Source of the DNA: a virus
IMG/VR virus record: IMGVR_UViG_3300005288_000095
Location: 1 to 42,064 of that record
Length of the DNA: 42,064 nt
Reading direction: 5' to 3' (one strand)
Each line of letters starts with the position of its first letter. The first letter of the stretch is position 1. Under the pieces are notes generated by a model. It had not been told where the DNA came from, ran no database searches, and was given only the letters and a program-made list of their open reading frames with translations. The translations under genes were made by a program, and so were the position numbers. Of the stretch, positions 7,939-15,824 are shown one piece after another.

Positions 7939-8295
7939 CTAGGCCTGTGCAGGCCCGTTGAGCAGACCGATTTCGAGGGGACCCTTGGCCGCAGCCTTGG
8001 TGCCCAGCGAGTAGCCGATCAGCGTGTTGTCGGTTGCCGTGGTCGTAGCTTCGTTCGCACGAATGCTGGCGCCAGTACCGGCGATGTAGATCGGCAGCCC
8101 GAAGGTTGCCACAGCTCCGGTCACGTCGAGCGTGGCGGAACCGTTGATCCAGACAGTAGCTTCACCGTCTGCATCCTTGTCGGTCTGAGCAATACCGCGC
8201 CAGGCACCCACGGCCACTGCGTCACCGGAGACGGTGCCGTCGGGGACCGGGAGGCTGATGTGGAGGGCTTCGGGCAAGTTCATGTTCTTAGCCAT
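7939..8295 (-). CDS. DUF2190-like capsid decoration protein
   Basis: One hundred eighteen residues, almost uncharged and beta-rich: GDAVAVGAWRGIAQTDKDAD, then LPIYIAGTGASI and a final IGYSLGTKAAAKGPLEIGLL. This matches DUF2190-type proteins located just before major capsid genes, thought to stabilise the head at its surface. ATG 8295 is preceded by GGGAG that overlaps the end of the protease gene. A head decoration role is inferred from family and order. Confidence 0.82.
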   Translation of the reverse strand: MAKNMNLPEALHISLPVPDGTVSGDAVAVGAWRGIAQTDKDADGEATVWINGSATLDVTGAVATFGLPIYIAGTGASIRANEATTTATDNTLIGYSLGTKAAAKGPLEIGLLNGPAQA

Positions 8296-8298
8296 TGC

Positions 8299-9513
8299 TT
8301 AGGCTCCCTTCGGGGCGAAACCGGCGATCTTGAGGATCTTGGCTTCTGCGTCTTCCTTGGTCATTACGACCTTGGTCTGTTCCTGCACGTCGCCAACGCC
8401 GCGAGGAGTACCAGCGCCATTGGCAACCTGGAACTCTGCCACTGCTTCGGCGATGTCCTGCTTGAACTGCTCCACGTTGAGAGCACCGTTCTCCTTCACA
8501 GGGTATCCTGCGGAGAGACGAGCGGCAGTCTTCGGGGCAGTCACACCGGCGGACTCGAATGCAGAAGCCACCAGGGCTGCAGCGCTCTCATCGTTGGTGC
8601 TCTTCAAGGCTTCCAGAGCGGTGCTCTTTTCACCTTCCAGCACGGTTGCCCGGCTGGCATCTGCGACGAGGGTAGCGTGAACGCTTTCCTCAATCTGGAT
8701 CTGGCCCACAATGGGCTCCTTTCCTTCGGTGACCTCAGCCGGGTTCGGTGAGGAACTTGCTGCAGCCGATTCCTCGGCAGCAGGTGTGGGGTCTTCCCAC
8801 AGGTCTCGTTCGAACAACTGAGGGGCTTCTGCCTCCACGGTTGCCGTGAAACTGGTGAGGGCCTGACCGAGTGCAGCGGAGAGCGTGATGCGCTCCGAGC
8901 GAGTCAGTCGGCCGTCCCCGAACATCTCGTCGGAGATGCTCGTAAACATCAAGTGCATGCGAGCCTCGAGCCACATGCCCACGTTGCGGGCTTCCTCGAC
9001 CTTGGCGGACTCGAGGACCTCCGAGATGCGACCTCCTCGGCCAGCCACCGTGACGAAGTCGACACGGTTGAGAGGACCAGGGAGGAGCTTCTCGATGATG
9101 CGACCCTGACGACCCTCAGCCTCGCCCATGCCAATCTCAGCCGGAGCCGCGATGGACGTGCCAAGTGCTTCGGCCAGGAAGGCCAGGTCGTCCTGCCACT
9201 TGGGGGAGACACGGGACTCTGCCACGAGTCGACCCTTGACGCCAGTCTTGGGGTCGAGCCAGTCCGGCTCCCAGCGTGCGTCCTCGTTGAGGTACGCTGC
9301 CAAGGTGGAGACGCTTCCGACTCCGCCATCCTTCTCGTGGTCAATGTGCTGCTGCGTCAGACGGGGGAAGACCCGGTCCTTCGCTGCTTGCTCGAGGATG
9401 TCCGCGCTGTAGTAGCCTGAGCTGCCCCAGCCGGGTGTGATGAGGGTGATCTCGAGGAGCTTGCCCTTCTTGGTAAGGGCATTCTCGAGGGCCTCACGAA
9501 TCTGCTTGGGCAC
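8299..9513 (-). CDS. Capsid maturation protease fused to scaffold
   Basis: Four hundred four residues. Residues 1-~185 resemble prohead proteases: QQHIDHEKDGG near residue 55 (possible catalytic His), GRLVAESRVSPKW near 95, and EALGTSIAAPAEIG around S120 as candidate Ser nucleophile, followed by PLNRVDFVTVAGRGG. The rest (~230-404) is Ala/Glu rich, helical and low complexity, as expected for an internal scaffold that is cleaved away. GTG 9513 has GGAGG seven bases upstream. There is no separate scaffold gene before the capsid gene, which supports the fusion. Catalytic residues are inferred, not proven. Confidence 0.8.
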   Translation of the reverse strand: MPKQIREALENALTKKGKLLEITLITPGWGSSGYYSADILEQAAKDRVFPRLTQQHIDHEKDGGVGSVSTLAAYLNEDARWEPDWLDPKTGVKGRLVAESRVSPKWQDDLAFLAEALGTSIAAPAEIGMGEAEGRQGRIIEKLLPGPLNRVDFVTVAGRGGRISEVLESAKVEEARNVGMWLEARMHLMFTSISDEMFGDGRLTRSERITLSAALGQALTSFTATVEAEAPQLFERDLWEDPTPAAEESAAASSSPNPAEVTEGKEPIVGQIQIEESVHATLVADASRATVLEGEKSTALEALKSTNDESAAALVASAFESAGVTAPKTAARLSAGYPVKENGALNVEQFKQDIAEAVAEFQVANGAGTPRGVGDVQEQTKVVMTKEDAEAKILKIAGFAPKGA

Positions 9514-9902
9514 TAGGGCACCTCCACATCGTTCGGATCGGGAGCGTTGGGGTCCTCCGCGACCGGCGGAGTGCCAGTGCAGGGGTCCCCCGGCTGCGAG
9601 ATGAAGTGGCCCCCGCAGACGGGGCAGGGGATGTCGCCTCCAACGGGAGGCTCTGCCGGGGTCTCCGGCTCGGGCACTTCATCCGGGTCAGGTTCGGACC
9701 GGGGAGGCTCGTCGGGGAGCTGCGGTGGCTCGTCCGCAGGAGCTTCCGGCTCCGGAGTGGGTTCCTCTTCGACCGGGGTCTCCTCTGCGGGGGGCTCGTC
9801 CGAAGGAGCTTCCGGCTCCGGAGTGGGTTCCTCTTCGACCGGGGTCTCCTCTGCGGGAGGCTCGTCGTCGATGAGTTCATCGTACAAAGGGGATTCAGAC
9901 AC
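9513..9902 (-). CDS. Acidic Pro/Glu-rich repeat protein with zinc knuckle
   Basis: One hundred twenty-nine residues. Two adjacent 22-residue copies of a DEPPAEETPVEEEPTPEPEA-type repeat (residues 13-56) are followed by more Pro/Glu-rich sequence and then IPCPVCGGHFISQPGDPC, a possible zinc-binding knob. Predicted disordered and strongly acidic. GTG 9902 follows AAGGAG and overlaps the MuF gene by eight bases. Located between MuF and protease-scaffold, so an internal head or scaffold-associated role is plausible, but I know no family for it. Confidence 0.75.
   Translation of the reverse strand: MSESPLYDELIDDEPPAEETPVEEEPTPEPEAPSDEPPAEETPVEEEPTPEPEAPADEPPQLPDEPPRSEPDPDEVPEPETPAEPPVGGDIPCPVCGGHFISQPGDPCTGTPPVAEDPNAPDPNDVEVP
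9735..9866 (-). repeat. Tandem duplication of 66 bp in coding sequence
   Basis: Two adjacent 66-bp units (9735-9800 and 9801-9866) that differ at only two positions by eye. They encode the 22-residue acidic repeat. Near identity at DNA level, including silent positions, points to a recent duplication or ongoing slippage-based length variation. Confidence 0.9.
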
Positions 9903-10947
9903 TTAGACTCCTTAGATCCTTGACTGAAGTGGGGATGAAGCTGTCTCGCCATCCGGGGTTCTCCTGCTTCGAGGAGAGGTCCTTCCAGGAGATGCTTCCG
10001 TCCTGCAGGAGCCGGAGTCTCTCCGGTCCCATGATGTCCCTCTGGGTAGCTTCGGTCAGGTTGTTGAACCATTCCTCCGCATCCGGAGTGACGCTCTTCG
10101 GCTCAGGGATGTCGAAGCCGAGGTCCTTCCAGGACTTGGTCACGCTGACCCGGCTGCACCTTCCCTGCTGATGGTCGTAGGGGCCTCCCTGCTCGAGGGG
10201 GAACCGTTGACCATGCTTAGAGAGGCAGGAGGGACAGGTGCGGGAGCTCAGGTTAGCATGCCACTCCCACTCCGTCAGGAGATCGCTGTTCGCCTTCTCG
10301 CTTGCCTTCGTGGCTTCGCGGTGTGCGTCCAGCGTCTCCGTTCGAGAGATGACTAGCGCTCGGGTCAGTCCCCCGTTGAACCTGCCCTCTGCCTCCTTGA
10401 CGAGGCGACGGGCAGTTTCACGAGGATTATCCCCCACTGCGATTCCTCGGACCAGATGCTTCTTCATCATCCGAACGACGTCAGCCGCAAGGGGCTTCGT
10501 GTCGGAGTGGATCTGCTGGGTTGTCCGAGCTACCATCGCAGCTAGGGCCTCGTCAGCGACCCGAGCGAAGTTGATGGTCGATCCCACGCTCCCCGGGGGG
10601 AGTTGCGTGGTCACGATCTGGCGGTGAGCGTCCACAGCCGTTCTAAGAGCCTCTGGAATGTCTCGGGTAACAACGTCAGCCGTCGTGGCTGCAAGCTCCT
10701 GCAGATAGGCCTGAGCAGCTTCCAGAGCGCCACGGAGCCGAACGTTCCGAGCGGCTGCAGTACGACTGACTCGACCTCGGATCTGCTGCTCCATGAGATC
10801 GGCGGCTGCAGCCTCGAACTCTGGCAGGAGAACGTCCCATGCCTCCACCCAGGCCCTAGTCAGCGCCAGGGTCTGGGCATCGGTCATGGCTTCCAGGTCT
10901 CGCCGGAGCTGTGCGACTGCAGCGAGGGTCTGAATGGAGACTGCCAT
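9895..10947 (-). CDS. MuF-like minor head protein
   Basis: Three hundred fifty residues. Mu gpF-type head morphogenesis proteins bind the portal and are often ejected with DNA. N-terminal ~160 residues are long Ala-rich helices. The MuF core shows GGLTRALVISRTETLDAHRE, then WEWHANLSSRTCPSCLSKHG and a final GRCSRVSVT, which is the typical RTE / C-x2-C / H..GRC pattern. ATG 10947 has AGGAGG five bases before it. It follows the portal gene by eight bases as in most actinophages. Confidence 0.88.
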   Translation of the reverse strand: MAVSIQTLAAVAQLRRDLEAMTDAQTLALTRAWVEAWDVLLPEFEAAAADLMEQQIRGRVSRTAAARNVRLRGALEAAQAYLQELAATTADVVTRDIPEALRTAVDAHRQIVTTQLPPGSVGSTINFARVADEALAAMVARTTQQIHSDTKPLAADVVRMMKKHLVRGIAVGDNPRETARRLVKEAEGRFNGGLTRALVISRTETLDAHREATKASEKANSDLLTEWEWHANLSSRTCPSCLSKHGQRFPLEQGGPYDHQQGRCSRVSVTKSWKDLGFDIPEPKSVTPDAEEWFNNLTEATQRDIMGPERLRLLQDGSISWKDLSSKQENPGWRDSFIPTSVKDLRSLSV

Positions 10948-10955
10948 ACGACCTC

Positions 10956-12515
10956 CTACTTCAGAGCTGCGGCCGGATCCGTGCCGTCCCGGAATGCCTT
11001 CACAGCGACGTCACCAGCGGTGACCTCCGAGGGCTTCAGGTTCCCGTTGTCGTCAGTGATCTCGTCGATCAGCTCGTCGATGTTCTCCACCTTCAGGATG
11101 GAGAGCGCCAGTCGAACCAGAGGCAGCTTGGGTACGTCGGGCATGCCGTCGGCAGCCACGATCGCATCCATGATCGTCTTGACGTCGGCCTCTTCGAGAG
11201 ACGGCCATGTGACGTTCACCGAAGTGACGTCGGGGTCGTTCCAGAGGACCGTCAGGCGATCGTTGTCACGCAGTGGTCGACCCTTGCCCCGGAGAGCTCC
11301 TCGGGGAGCGAGGACAGCCTGTTCCAGAGCGTAACCGATCAGGTCGTTCAGCACCTCCGTGTGGAGCTGCTGACGTGCCTGCATCACGAGTCGGGTCGGG
11401 AGGTCGAGCGTCTCAGCCGTTGCACGTGCCCCGGTCTGGCCGGGGTCGGCGAGCAGGATCGTCACCGGGAGGGAGAGAGCCGAAGCTGCCATGGTGGCGA
11501 GCGGTCGGCTGGACTCCGCATCCAGCGTCGCTCCTGACTTGGAGAGAGGCTCGAGCGTCTGGCCTTCGGTCATGTTGACCGAGCTACCGGCTGGCATCTC
11601 CCCCAGACCCTTCAGGGAAGCGCGCTTGGCCTGAGCCTGACCTGCGGTCTTGCTGGAGGTCACGTAGGCGATCTTCGCCAGAGCCTTCATCAGCAGGACC
11701 CAGTCCTCCAGGAAGCCCTTGTGGCTGAGCGCCCAGGGGATCGCGGAGTAGGAGTCGCCGATGCCGAACTTCCAGTTCTGTCCGGCATTGACCTTGACGT
11801 GGCGAACAGGAGCATCCCAGACGACCTCGAGGTCGTTGACTCGCTTGTACCGGGTGGTCGGCTGGAACTTGATGCTCGGGTACAGAGCCTTCTTCTGGAC
11901 CGGCTTCCAGCTATTGGTCAGCTGGCCTGTAGAGTCAGCCTCCTGCTCCATCTCGGTCCAGGTCCGCTCGTAGTACCAGACGGTGGAGCGGTCACCCGGC
12001 TTCGTGATGACGTCGGAGATCTCCTCGAACGGGATCGTGCGGATCTTCACGGTGCCCTCGAGCGGGTTGGTGAAGGCGCAGTAGAAGAAGTTGCCTTCGT
12101 CGTAAAGGGTGCCCTCGAGAGTTGCTCGAGCCGAGGCACCGGAGAAGGTCTCCCGGTTCCCCTCATCGTCGAGGAATGCCTGGATGACTTCGTTCACGTC
12201 GTCGTCCTTGGCATCGATCGTGACGCCTTGGCCCCAGATGTATGCGTGGCGGACTTCCCGGCCTCGCTTGATCAGTGGGTTGGCAACTCCGAAGATGCGA
12301 CCCATCTCGGCAGCCTTGATCAGGCCTTCCCGAGTGAACTCCTGGGAGTACTGTGCAGAGAGCTGCAGGTACCCAGCGTTGTCGCGTGCCAGCTCAAGCT
12401 GGGCGAAGCTCTCCTGCAAGGAGTCCTTCAGCCGTGCTACCTGCGTGCTCAGTACTGCGACCTCTGAGGTCTGTGCTGCTTCCTGCAGACCAATCAGCTG
12501 TAGAAACTTGCCCAT
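10956..12515 (-). CDS. Portal protein
   Basis: Five hundred nineteen residues. The dodecameric portal is the DNA entry channel and terminase docking site. Seen: an N-terminal coiled-coil-like region, GVANPLIKRGREVRHAYIWG (a frequent motif in actinophage portals), a beta-rich clip-like section with EGTVKIRTIPFEEI, then ALPVTILLADPGQTGARATA-like wing residues and a Lys/Asp-rich end. ATG 12515 is six bases after GGAGG. It lies directly between terminase and MuF. Confidence 0.9.
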   Translation of the reverse strand: MGKFLQLIGLQEAAQTSEVAVLSTQVARLKDSLQESFAQLELARDNAGYLQLSAQYSQEFTREGLIKAAEMGRIFGVANPLIKRGREVRHAYIWGQGVTIDAKDDDVNEVIQAFLDDEGNRETFSGASARATLEGTLYDEGNFFYCAFTNPLEGTVKIRTIPFEEISDVITKPGDRSTVWYYERTWTEMEQEADSTGQLTNSWKPVQKKALYPSIKFQPTTRYKRVNDLEVVWDAPVRHVKVNAGQNWKFGIGDSYSAIPWALSHKGFLEDWVLLMKALAKIAYVTSSKTAGQAQAKRASLKGLGEMPAGSSVNMTEGQTLEPLSKSGATLDAESSRPLATMAASALSLPVTILLADPGQTGARATAETLDLPTRLVMQARQQLHTEVLNDLIGYALEQAVLAPRGALRGKGRPLRDNDRLTVLWNDPDVTSVNVTWPSLEEADVKTIMDAIVAADGMPDVPKLPLVRLALSILKVENIDELIDEITDDNGNLKPSEVTAGDVAVKAFRDGTDPAAALK

Positions 12516-12525
12516 GGTCAGCCTC

Positions 12526-14037
12526 CTAATACGGGCTGACGATCCAGCCGTTGTCGTTCATGAATTCGTACACGCCTTCAGGCTCTACGAGGTTGCCCTC
12601 GTTCTCCAGGGGGAGAAGGAGGAGACGGTTGATTGCCTGGGACATGGAGTCGATCGTGTCGTCGTGCGAGCTGTTGGGGAAGTTCTTGGCTTCCTCGAGC
12701 AGCTGCTTCACGTTCGGCAGGATGGCCTCTGTCGGCAGTACGACGTTGCCGCTCTCCACCAGCGGGGAGATGGCAGACGCACGAGCGTACTTACTGCCCT
12801 CGGGCTCAATTGGGATCAGGCCCATAACGAGCTTCTGCAGAGCGTTGATGACTGCGGGACCGTTGGCCTTGTCCTCCACGAACTTGGCGATGGCCTGTGG
12901 CCACTTCCTCGTCATCTCCAAGATAGCCTTGCAGGTGTCGGAGAAGTTGTAGCGCTCACGCACCATGTCCAGCAGGTAGGCTGTGTTGCCGACCCGGAGC
13001 CAGACCGTGCCTACGACAAAGTCACTGCCCTTGGTGTCCTTGAACGTGAGGTCCCAGGACTGGATCAGCTCGTGGTCGTCACGGTTGATACCGGGGACCC
13101 GGCAGACCGGCTTGCCCTCTTCGTCGAAGACCGTCTCGTGGATCGGTGTGCCGTAGCGGGACCAGCCTTCCTCAGCAGGGAAGACGCCACCAGCATCGGG
13201 CGACGGGCGACCCTGATACAGGGAGGCCCAGGTCTTAGCACCAGCGGCTGCCTCGCGGAGCCTCCACTGCTTCTCGGTACGGCCTCGGGTCGATACCATG
13301 TACTCCCCGGGCTCACGTCCGAGGATGTCCGTCTCGCCCTTCTCGGGGCGATGGTCGGCGCGTGCCGGGATGTTGATGACCTTCCAGCCAGCCTCCGGGT
13401 TGCGCTCTACCAGTCGTCCGGCAAGATCGTCTTGATGCCAGCGAGTAAGGATAACAACCACAGGAGCACCAGGTGCCAATCGGGCCGACGCGGCATCCGT
13501 CCACCAGTCCCAGACGTTGTCTCGGAAGATTTCACTGTCTGCCTCCTTGCGGTCCTTGATGGGGTCGTCAATGATCATCATGTCAGCACGACGACCAGTG
13601 ACACCAGCACCAATACCTACGGAGAGCAATCCGCCTTCATGACCGGAGAGTGTCCACTCTGACACACTGCCGTTGTCCTTAGCGATGGTAAGACCGAGCT
13701 CTGGGTTCGACAGGATGCGATTACGCACTGCGCGACCGTTACGGTTCGCCAAAGATTGCCCGTACGATGCCGTGACGATCATGAGCTCGGGGTTCTTGGT
13801 GAGTGCCCAGACGGGAAAGTCTTGAGCCACTCGGACGGACTTCCCCTCCTGGGGTGCCATCGTGATAATGAGGCGGCTGTCCGGCGTGTTGAACGCCTCA
13901 GTGAGGGCCTCGTCAATGATGTCCAGTGCGGGAGTCTGGACGGTGTTGGGGTTGGTGGCCTTTGCCATCTCCCCTGGAGTGGCCCACTTGCTGGTGCTGC
14001 TGGGATCCAGATTACCTGCGAGAGTATCCCAGTTCAT
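12526..14037 (-). CDS. terL: Terminase large subunit
   Basis: Five hundred three residues. ATP-driven DNA packaging motor and headful or cos nuclease. ATPase: Walker A-like APQEGKS at 61-67, Walker B MMIIDDP at 153-159 followed by DRKEA, and a coupling motif VILTRWHQDDL. The nuclease domain begins with LIQSWDLTFKD and has a late acidic SHDDTIDSM typical of the RNase H-like metal site. ATG 14037; a GGAGG stands 11 bases upstream, slightly far. The gene is separated by about 5.5 kb of small genes from the candidate small subunit. Confidence 0.94.
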   Translation of the reverse strand: MNWDTLAGNLDPSSTSKWATPGEMAKATNPNTVQTPALDIIDEALTEAFNTPDSRLIITMAPQEGKSVRVAQDFPVWALTKNPELMIVTASYGQSLANRNGRAVRNRILSNPELGLTIAKDNGSVSEWTLSGHEGGLLSVGIGAGVTGRRADMMIIDDPIKDRKEADSEIFRDNVWDWWTDAASARLAPGAPVVVILTRWHQDDLAGRLVERNPEAGWKVINIPARADHRPEKGETDILGREPGEYMVSTRGRTEKQWRLREAAAGAKTWASLYQGRPSPDAGGVFPAEEGWSRYGTPIHETVFDEEGKPVCRVPGINRDDHELIQSWDLTFKDTKGSDFVVGTVWLRVGNTAYLLDMVRERYNFSDTCKAILEMTRKWPQAIAKFVEDKANGPAVINALQKLVMGLIPIEPEGSKYARASAISPLVESGNVVLPTEAILPNVKQLLEEAKNFPNSSHDDTIDSMSQAINRLLLLPLENEGNLVEPEGVYEFMNDNGWIVSPY

Positions 14038-14106
14038 CTAGATCCCAGCCTCCTCTTCAGTGGAGGAGACACCCCACCCGCACAAGCAGCAACTTTACCG
14101 CATTAC

Positions 14107-14122
14107 TTTGCCGATCGGCAAA
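14107..14122. promoter_or_regulatory. Perfect 16-bp palindrome upstream of terminase
   Basis: TTTGCCGATCGGCAAA reads the same on both strands and lies in the 85-base gap before terL, directly after the stop of the small gene at 14123. It could be an operator for a dimeric regulator or a short hairpin in the late message. No T tract follows. Confidence 0.5.
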
Positions 14123-14278
14123 CTACGAATTGCCGTCCTTCGGGTCCCAGCTCGGGATGTGGTCTTTGGTATGCCCTGCCTCAAGGCTGCAGCGTACCAG
14201 CAGAAAGCCGGGTTGCCCCGCGTAGGTAATCGCGGGGCAACGGTCGGGCTTAGGCGAAGTCGATGTTGTCAACGGCAT
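14123..14278 (-). CDS. Small Cys/His protein, 51 residues
   Basis: Begins MPLTTSTSPKPDRCPA and contains CPAITY...VRCSLEAGHTKDH. The C-x(n)-RC-x4-GH-x3-H pattern is common in very small actinophage proteins and probably binds zinc. ATG 14278 has GAGG six bases upstream and overlaps the end of the preceding gene by 29 bases in another frame. Longer versions of this frame are antiphase shadow. Function unknown; it is the last gene before terminase. Confidence 0.7.
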   Translation of the reverse strand: MPLTTSTSPKPDRCPAITYAGQPGFLLVRCSLEAGHTKDHIPSWDPKDGNS

Positions 14279-14789
14279 CCTGGGCCTCGCTGCGGACCTG
14301 CTCAATCCATTCGTCCCAACGGGCCTGGAAGGCTTCCTCATCTTCGTCCTCTTCCCGCTCAGGCTCCTCGTCGCCTTCGTAGGTCCAGTTCGAGATCTCG
14401 TTGGCCTGGTCCTCGTAGTGGTCCTTCTTCTCCTCGAGCTCATAGTTGCCGTTCTCCCAGGCATCCAGAGCTTCCTGGTATTCGTCGGCAACCTCCTGGA
14501 TGGAGGAGCCCACCTCCTGGACTGCGGCCTCGATGTCGTCCTTGCTGTCCATGCCACTGACGTCGAAGTTCTCCTGGGCTGCCAGGATCGTTGCGGTCTT
14601 GCTGCTCTCCCGCTCGGAGGGCTTGGGGAAGCACTCCTGCTTGGTGCAGCGGACGTGCTTGTAATTGCTGCGGAAGCCGACGTAGTAGTACAGGTACGGG
14701 CTGCCAGCGGGGAGCTCAACTCCACACTTGTGGCATTTGCCCTGGTCCTTGCGGCTCTTCTGGACGGTGTACAGACGTGCTACAGACAT
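14250..14789 (-). CDS. Zinc-ribbon and acidic coiled-coil protein, unknown function
   Basis: One hundred seventy-nine residues. The N-terminal ~55 contain GKCHKCGVELPAG and VRCTKQECF, four cysteines forming a likely zinc ribbon with YLYYYVGFRSNYKH between. Residues ~75-179 are very rich in Glu/Asp and helical (EEPEREEDEDEEAFQ). ATG 14789 follows AAAGGA. This CxxC plus 'YYY-GFRS' arrangement recurs in actinophage proteins of unknown role; a nucleic-acid or DNA-mimic role is speculative. Confidence 0.82.
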   Translation of the reverse strand: MSVARLYTVQKSRKDQGKCHKCGVELPAGSPYLYYYVGFRSNYKHVRCTKQECFPKPSERESSKTATILAAQENFDVSGMDSKDDIEAAVQEVGSSIQEVADEYQEALDAWENGNYELEEKKDHYEDQANEISNWTYEGDEEPEREEDEDEEAFQARWDEWIEQVRSEAQDAVDNIDFA

Positions 14790-14824
14790 TGCTGGTTCCT
14801 TTGTTCGGTGTGGGTGTTGTGGGG

Positions 14825-14871
14825 CCGACTGGGAGCGACGTATGTGCGTCAGCCACGAAGCTCCCAGCCGG
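14825..14871 (-). terminator. Intergenic hairpin
   Basis: Twelve-bp stem (CCGACTGGGAGC / GCTCCCAGCCGG, one G-U pair in the minus RNA) with a 23-base loop in the 93-base gap between two leftward genes. No T tract, so a partial terminator or processing/stability element is more likely than a strong terminator. Confidence 0.5.
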
Positions 14872-14882
14872 GGTCTAGCGTA

Positions 14883-15125
14883 CTACTGCATCGTGGGGAG
14901 GAGGTAGAAGCCTCCGTCGATGTCCGTGCTCACGGTGACCTCACCGGGGTTCACGCCCATCTCCAGCTCGTACTCCACCAGGCCCAGAGCCAGCAGCGTG
15001 GCGATGGCTGCCTGTTCGCCGTTCTGGGTGAAGCGGTTCTGGTAGCACCCATCGTTCTCTACGATGAAGTCCAGGATGCGTTCCTGAGTGGCAGTGAGCT
15101 TGTAGTTGTGCGGGTTGCGGTCCAT
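14883..15125 (-). CDS. Small possible winged-helix protein
   Basis: Eighty residues: LTATQERILDFIVENDGCYQ, then FTQNGEQAAIATLLALGLVEYEL. The arrangement of helices and a short beta hairpin (VTVSTDIDGGFYLL) resembles a winged helix-turn-helix of the kind that reads 'which genes to keep silent' in phages, but there is no firm family match. ATG 15125 is six bases after GGAG in the common leader ACACAACGGAGACCACG. Second gene downstream of the leftward promoter at 15354-15383. Confidence 0.75.
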   Translation of the reverse strand: MDRNPHNYKLTATQERILDFIVENDGCYQNRFTQNGEQAAIATLLALGLVEYELEMGVNPGEVTVSTDIDGGFYLLPTMQ

Positions 15126-15157
15126 CGTGGTCTCCGTTGTGTCGAGGTGGGTGTTTG

Positions 15158-15316
15158 TTATGCGTAGCAGACGTGGTTCTCTGCCGACTCCTCGGCCTTC
15201 CACTGGTGAGACCATCGGCTCTTGTATCCGCATTCGCAGAGAGCGCGGTACTGGTAAACGTTTCCGGCCTTGGCTGCTTCTGCTTCGGTCCGGGTCTCGA
15301 TCGTTACCTGTGCCAT
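15158..15316 (-). CDS. Small Cys-containing protein, 52 residues
   Basis: Begins MAQVTIETRTEAEAAKAG and has ALCECGYKSRW...HVC, a likely zinc-binding C-x-C...H-x-C. ATG 15316 is preceded by AAGGAG inside a leader similar to those of other phage genes. It is the first gene after the leftward copy of the phage promoter. Too short to recognise a family, but start signals, codon use and promoter support it as real. Confidence 0.75.
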   Translation of the reverse strand: MAQVTIETRTEAEAAKAGNVYQYRALCECGYKSRWSHQWKAEESAENHVCYA

Positions 15317-15353
15317 GGTGGTGCTCCTTCGTGGTGTCGTGGTGATGGATAGA

Positions 15354-15383
15354 ACTATACGCTAGATCTCGTAGAATACCTAA
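15354..15383 (-). promoter_or_regulatory. Leftward phage promoter P1
   Basis: On the minus strand: TTAGGT, 18 bases, TATAGT. The spacer ends ATCTAGCG, identical to the rightward copies. The TTAG of the -35 contains the stop codon of the upstream gene (15382-15380). It is the only leftward member found of the seven-copy family. Confidence 0.8.
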
Positions 15384-15598
15384 TTGTATTTCTTGCCCTT
15401 GTGGATCAAGGGTCGATTGCTCAGTCTACGGCAGTAGTGTGGAGCCTTGGCAGGGATCCTCGGGGCGATGCCATTCTCTCGCTTCATCCTGTACACGTAC
15501 TCCTCGCTCACCGAGAAGACCAGCTGTCCGCAAAACGGGCACCAGGCCTCCCAAGCGAGCCTCCTGAAGCAGTGGTGTACGTCGATCCGCCTAAGCAC
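15380..15598 (-). CDS. Small zinc-motif protein, unknown function
   Basis: Seventy-two residues with WCPFCGQLVFSVSEEYVYRM and a later HYC, probably one zinc site. Basic C terminus (LIHKGKKYN). GTG 15598 follows GAAGGAACC and overlaps the upstream stop by eight bases. The C-P-F-C-G knuckle is widespread in small phage proteins; no function is implied. Confidence 0.75.
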   Translation of the reverse strand: MLRRIDVHHCFRRLAWEAWCPFCGQLVFSVSEEYVYRMKRENGIAPRIPAKAPHYCRRLSNRPLIHKGKKYN

Positions 15599-15824
15599 GG
15601 TTCCTTCGGCGGAAGGGGATCACGTTGCTGGACTTCTTCTGGATGTCCTCCGGGCTGACAATGGGGAATGCGTGGTAGCTCCCCTCCAGTCCGGGGCCTC
15701 CTACGTTGTCCCGTGCCCACTCGAACGCAGCTTCGCGGTCGTCGAAGGGTCCCACGCTCCTCGGGAGGCCCTCCATCTGGATGCTGAGGGCGAACTTCGG
15801 GTCTCCGATGCGATGCTTAGACAA
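15591..15824 (-). CDS. Small protein, unknown function
   Basis: Seventy-seven residues beginning at TTG 15824 (AAGGAG six bases upstream). Sequence starts MSKHRIGDPKFALSIQM; FDDREAAFEWARDNV resembles a small helical motif, and the end is basic (VIPFRRRNRA). Overlaps both neighbours by eight bases, showing tight translational coupling. No recognised family. Confidence 0.75.
   Translation of the reverse strand: MSKHRIGDPKFALSIQMEGLPRSVGPFDDREAAFEWARDNVGGPGLEGSYHAFPIVSPEDIQKKSSNVIPFRRRNRA

Noticed and set aside
9547-9906. Gly/Ser-rich plus-strand ORF
   Set aside because: Antisense to the tandem repeat in the acidic protein gene; its repeats are the mirror of that duplication.
14123-14725. 200-residue minus ORF upstream of terminase
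   Set aside because: Only its last 51 codons look real. The N-terminal ~150 residues are a shadow of the acidic zinc-ribbon gene at 14250.
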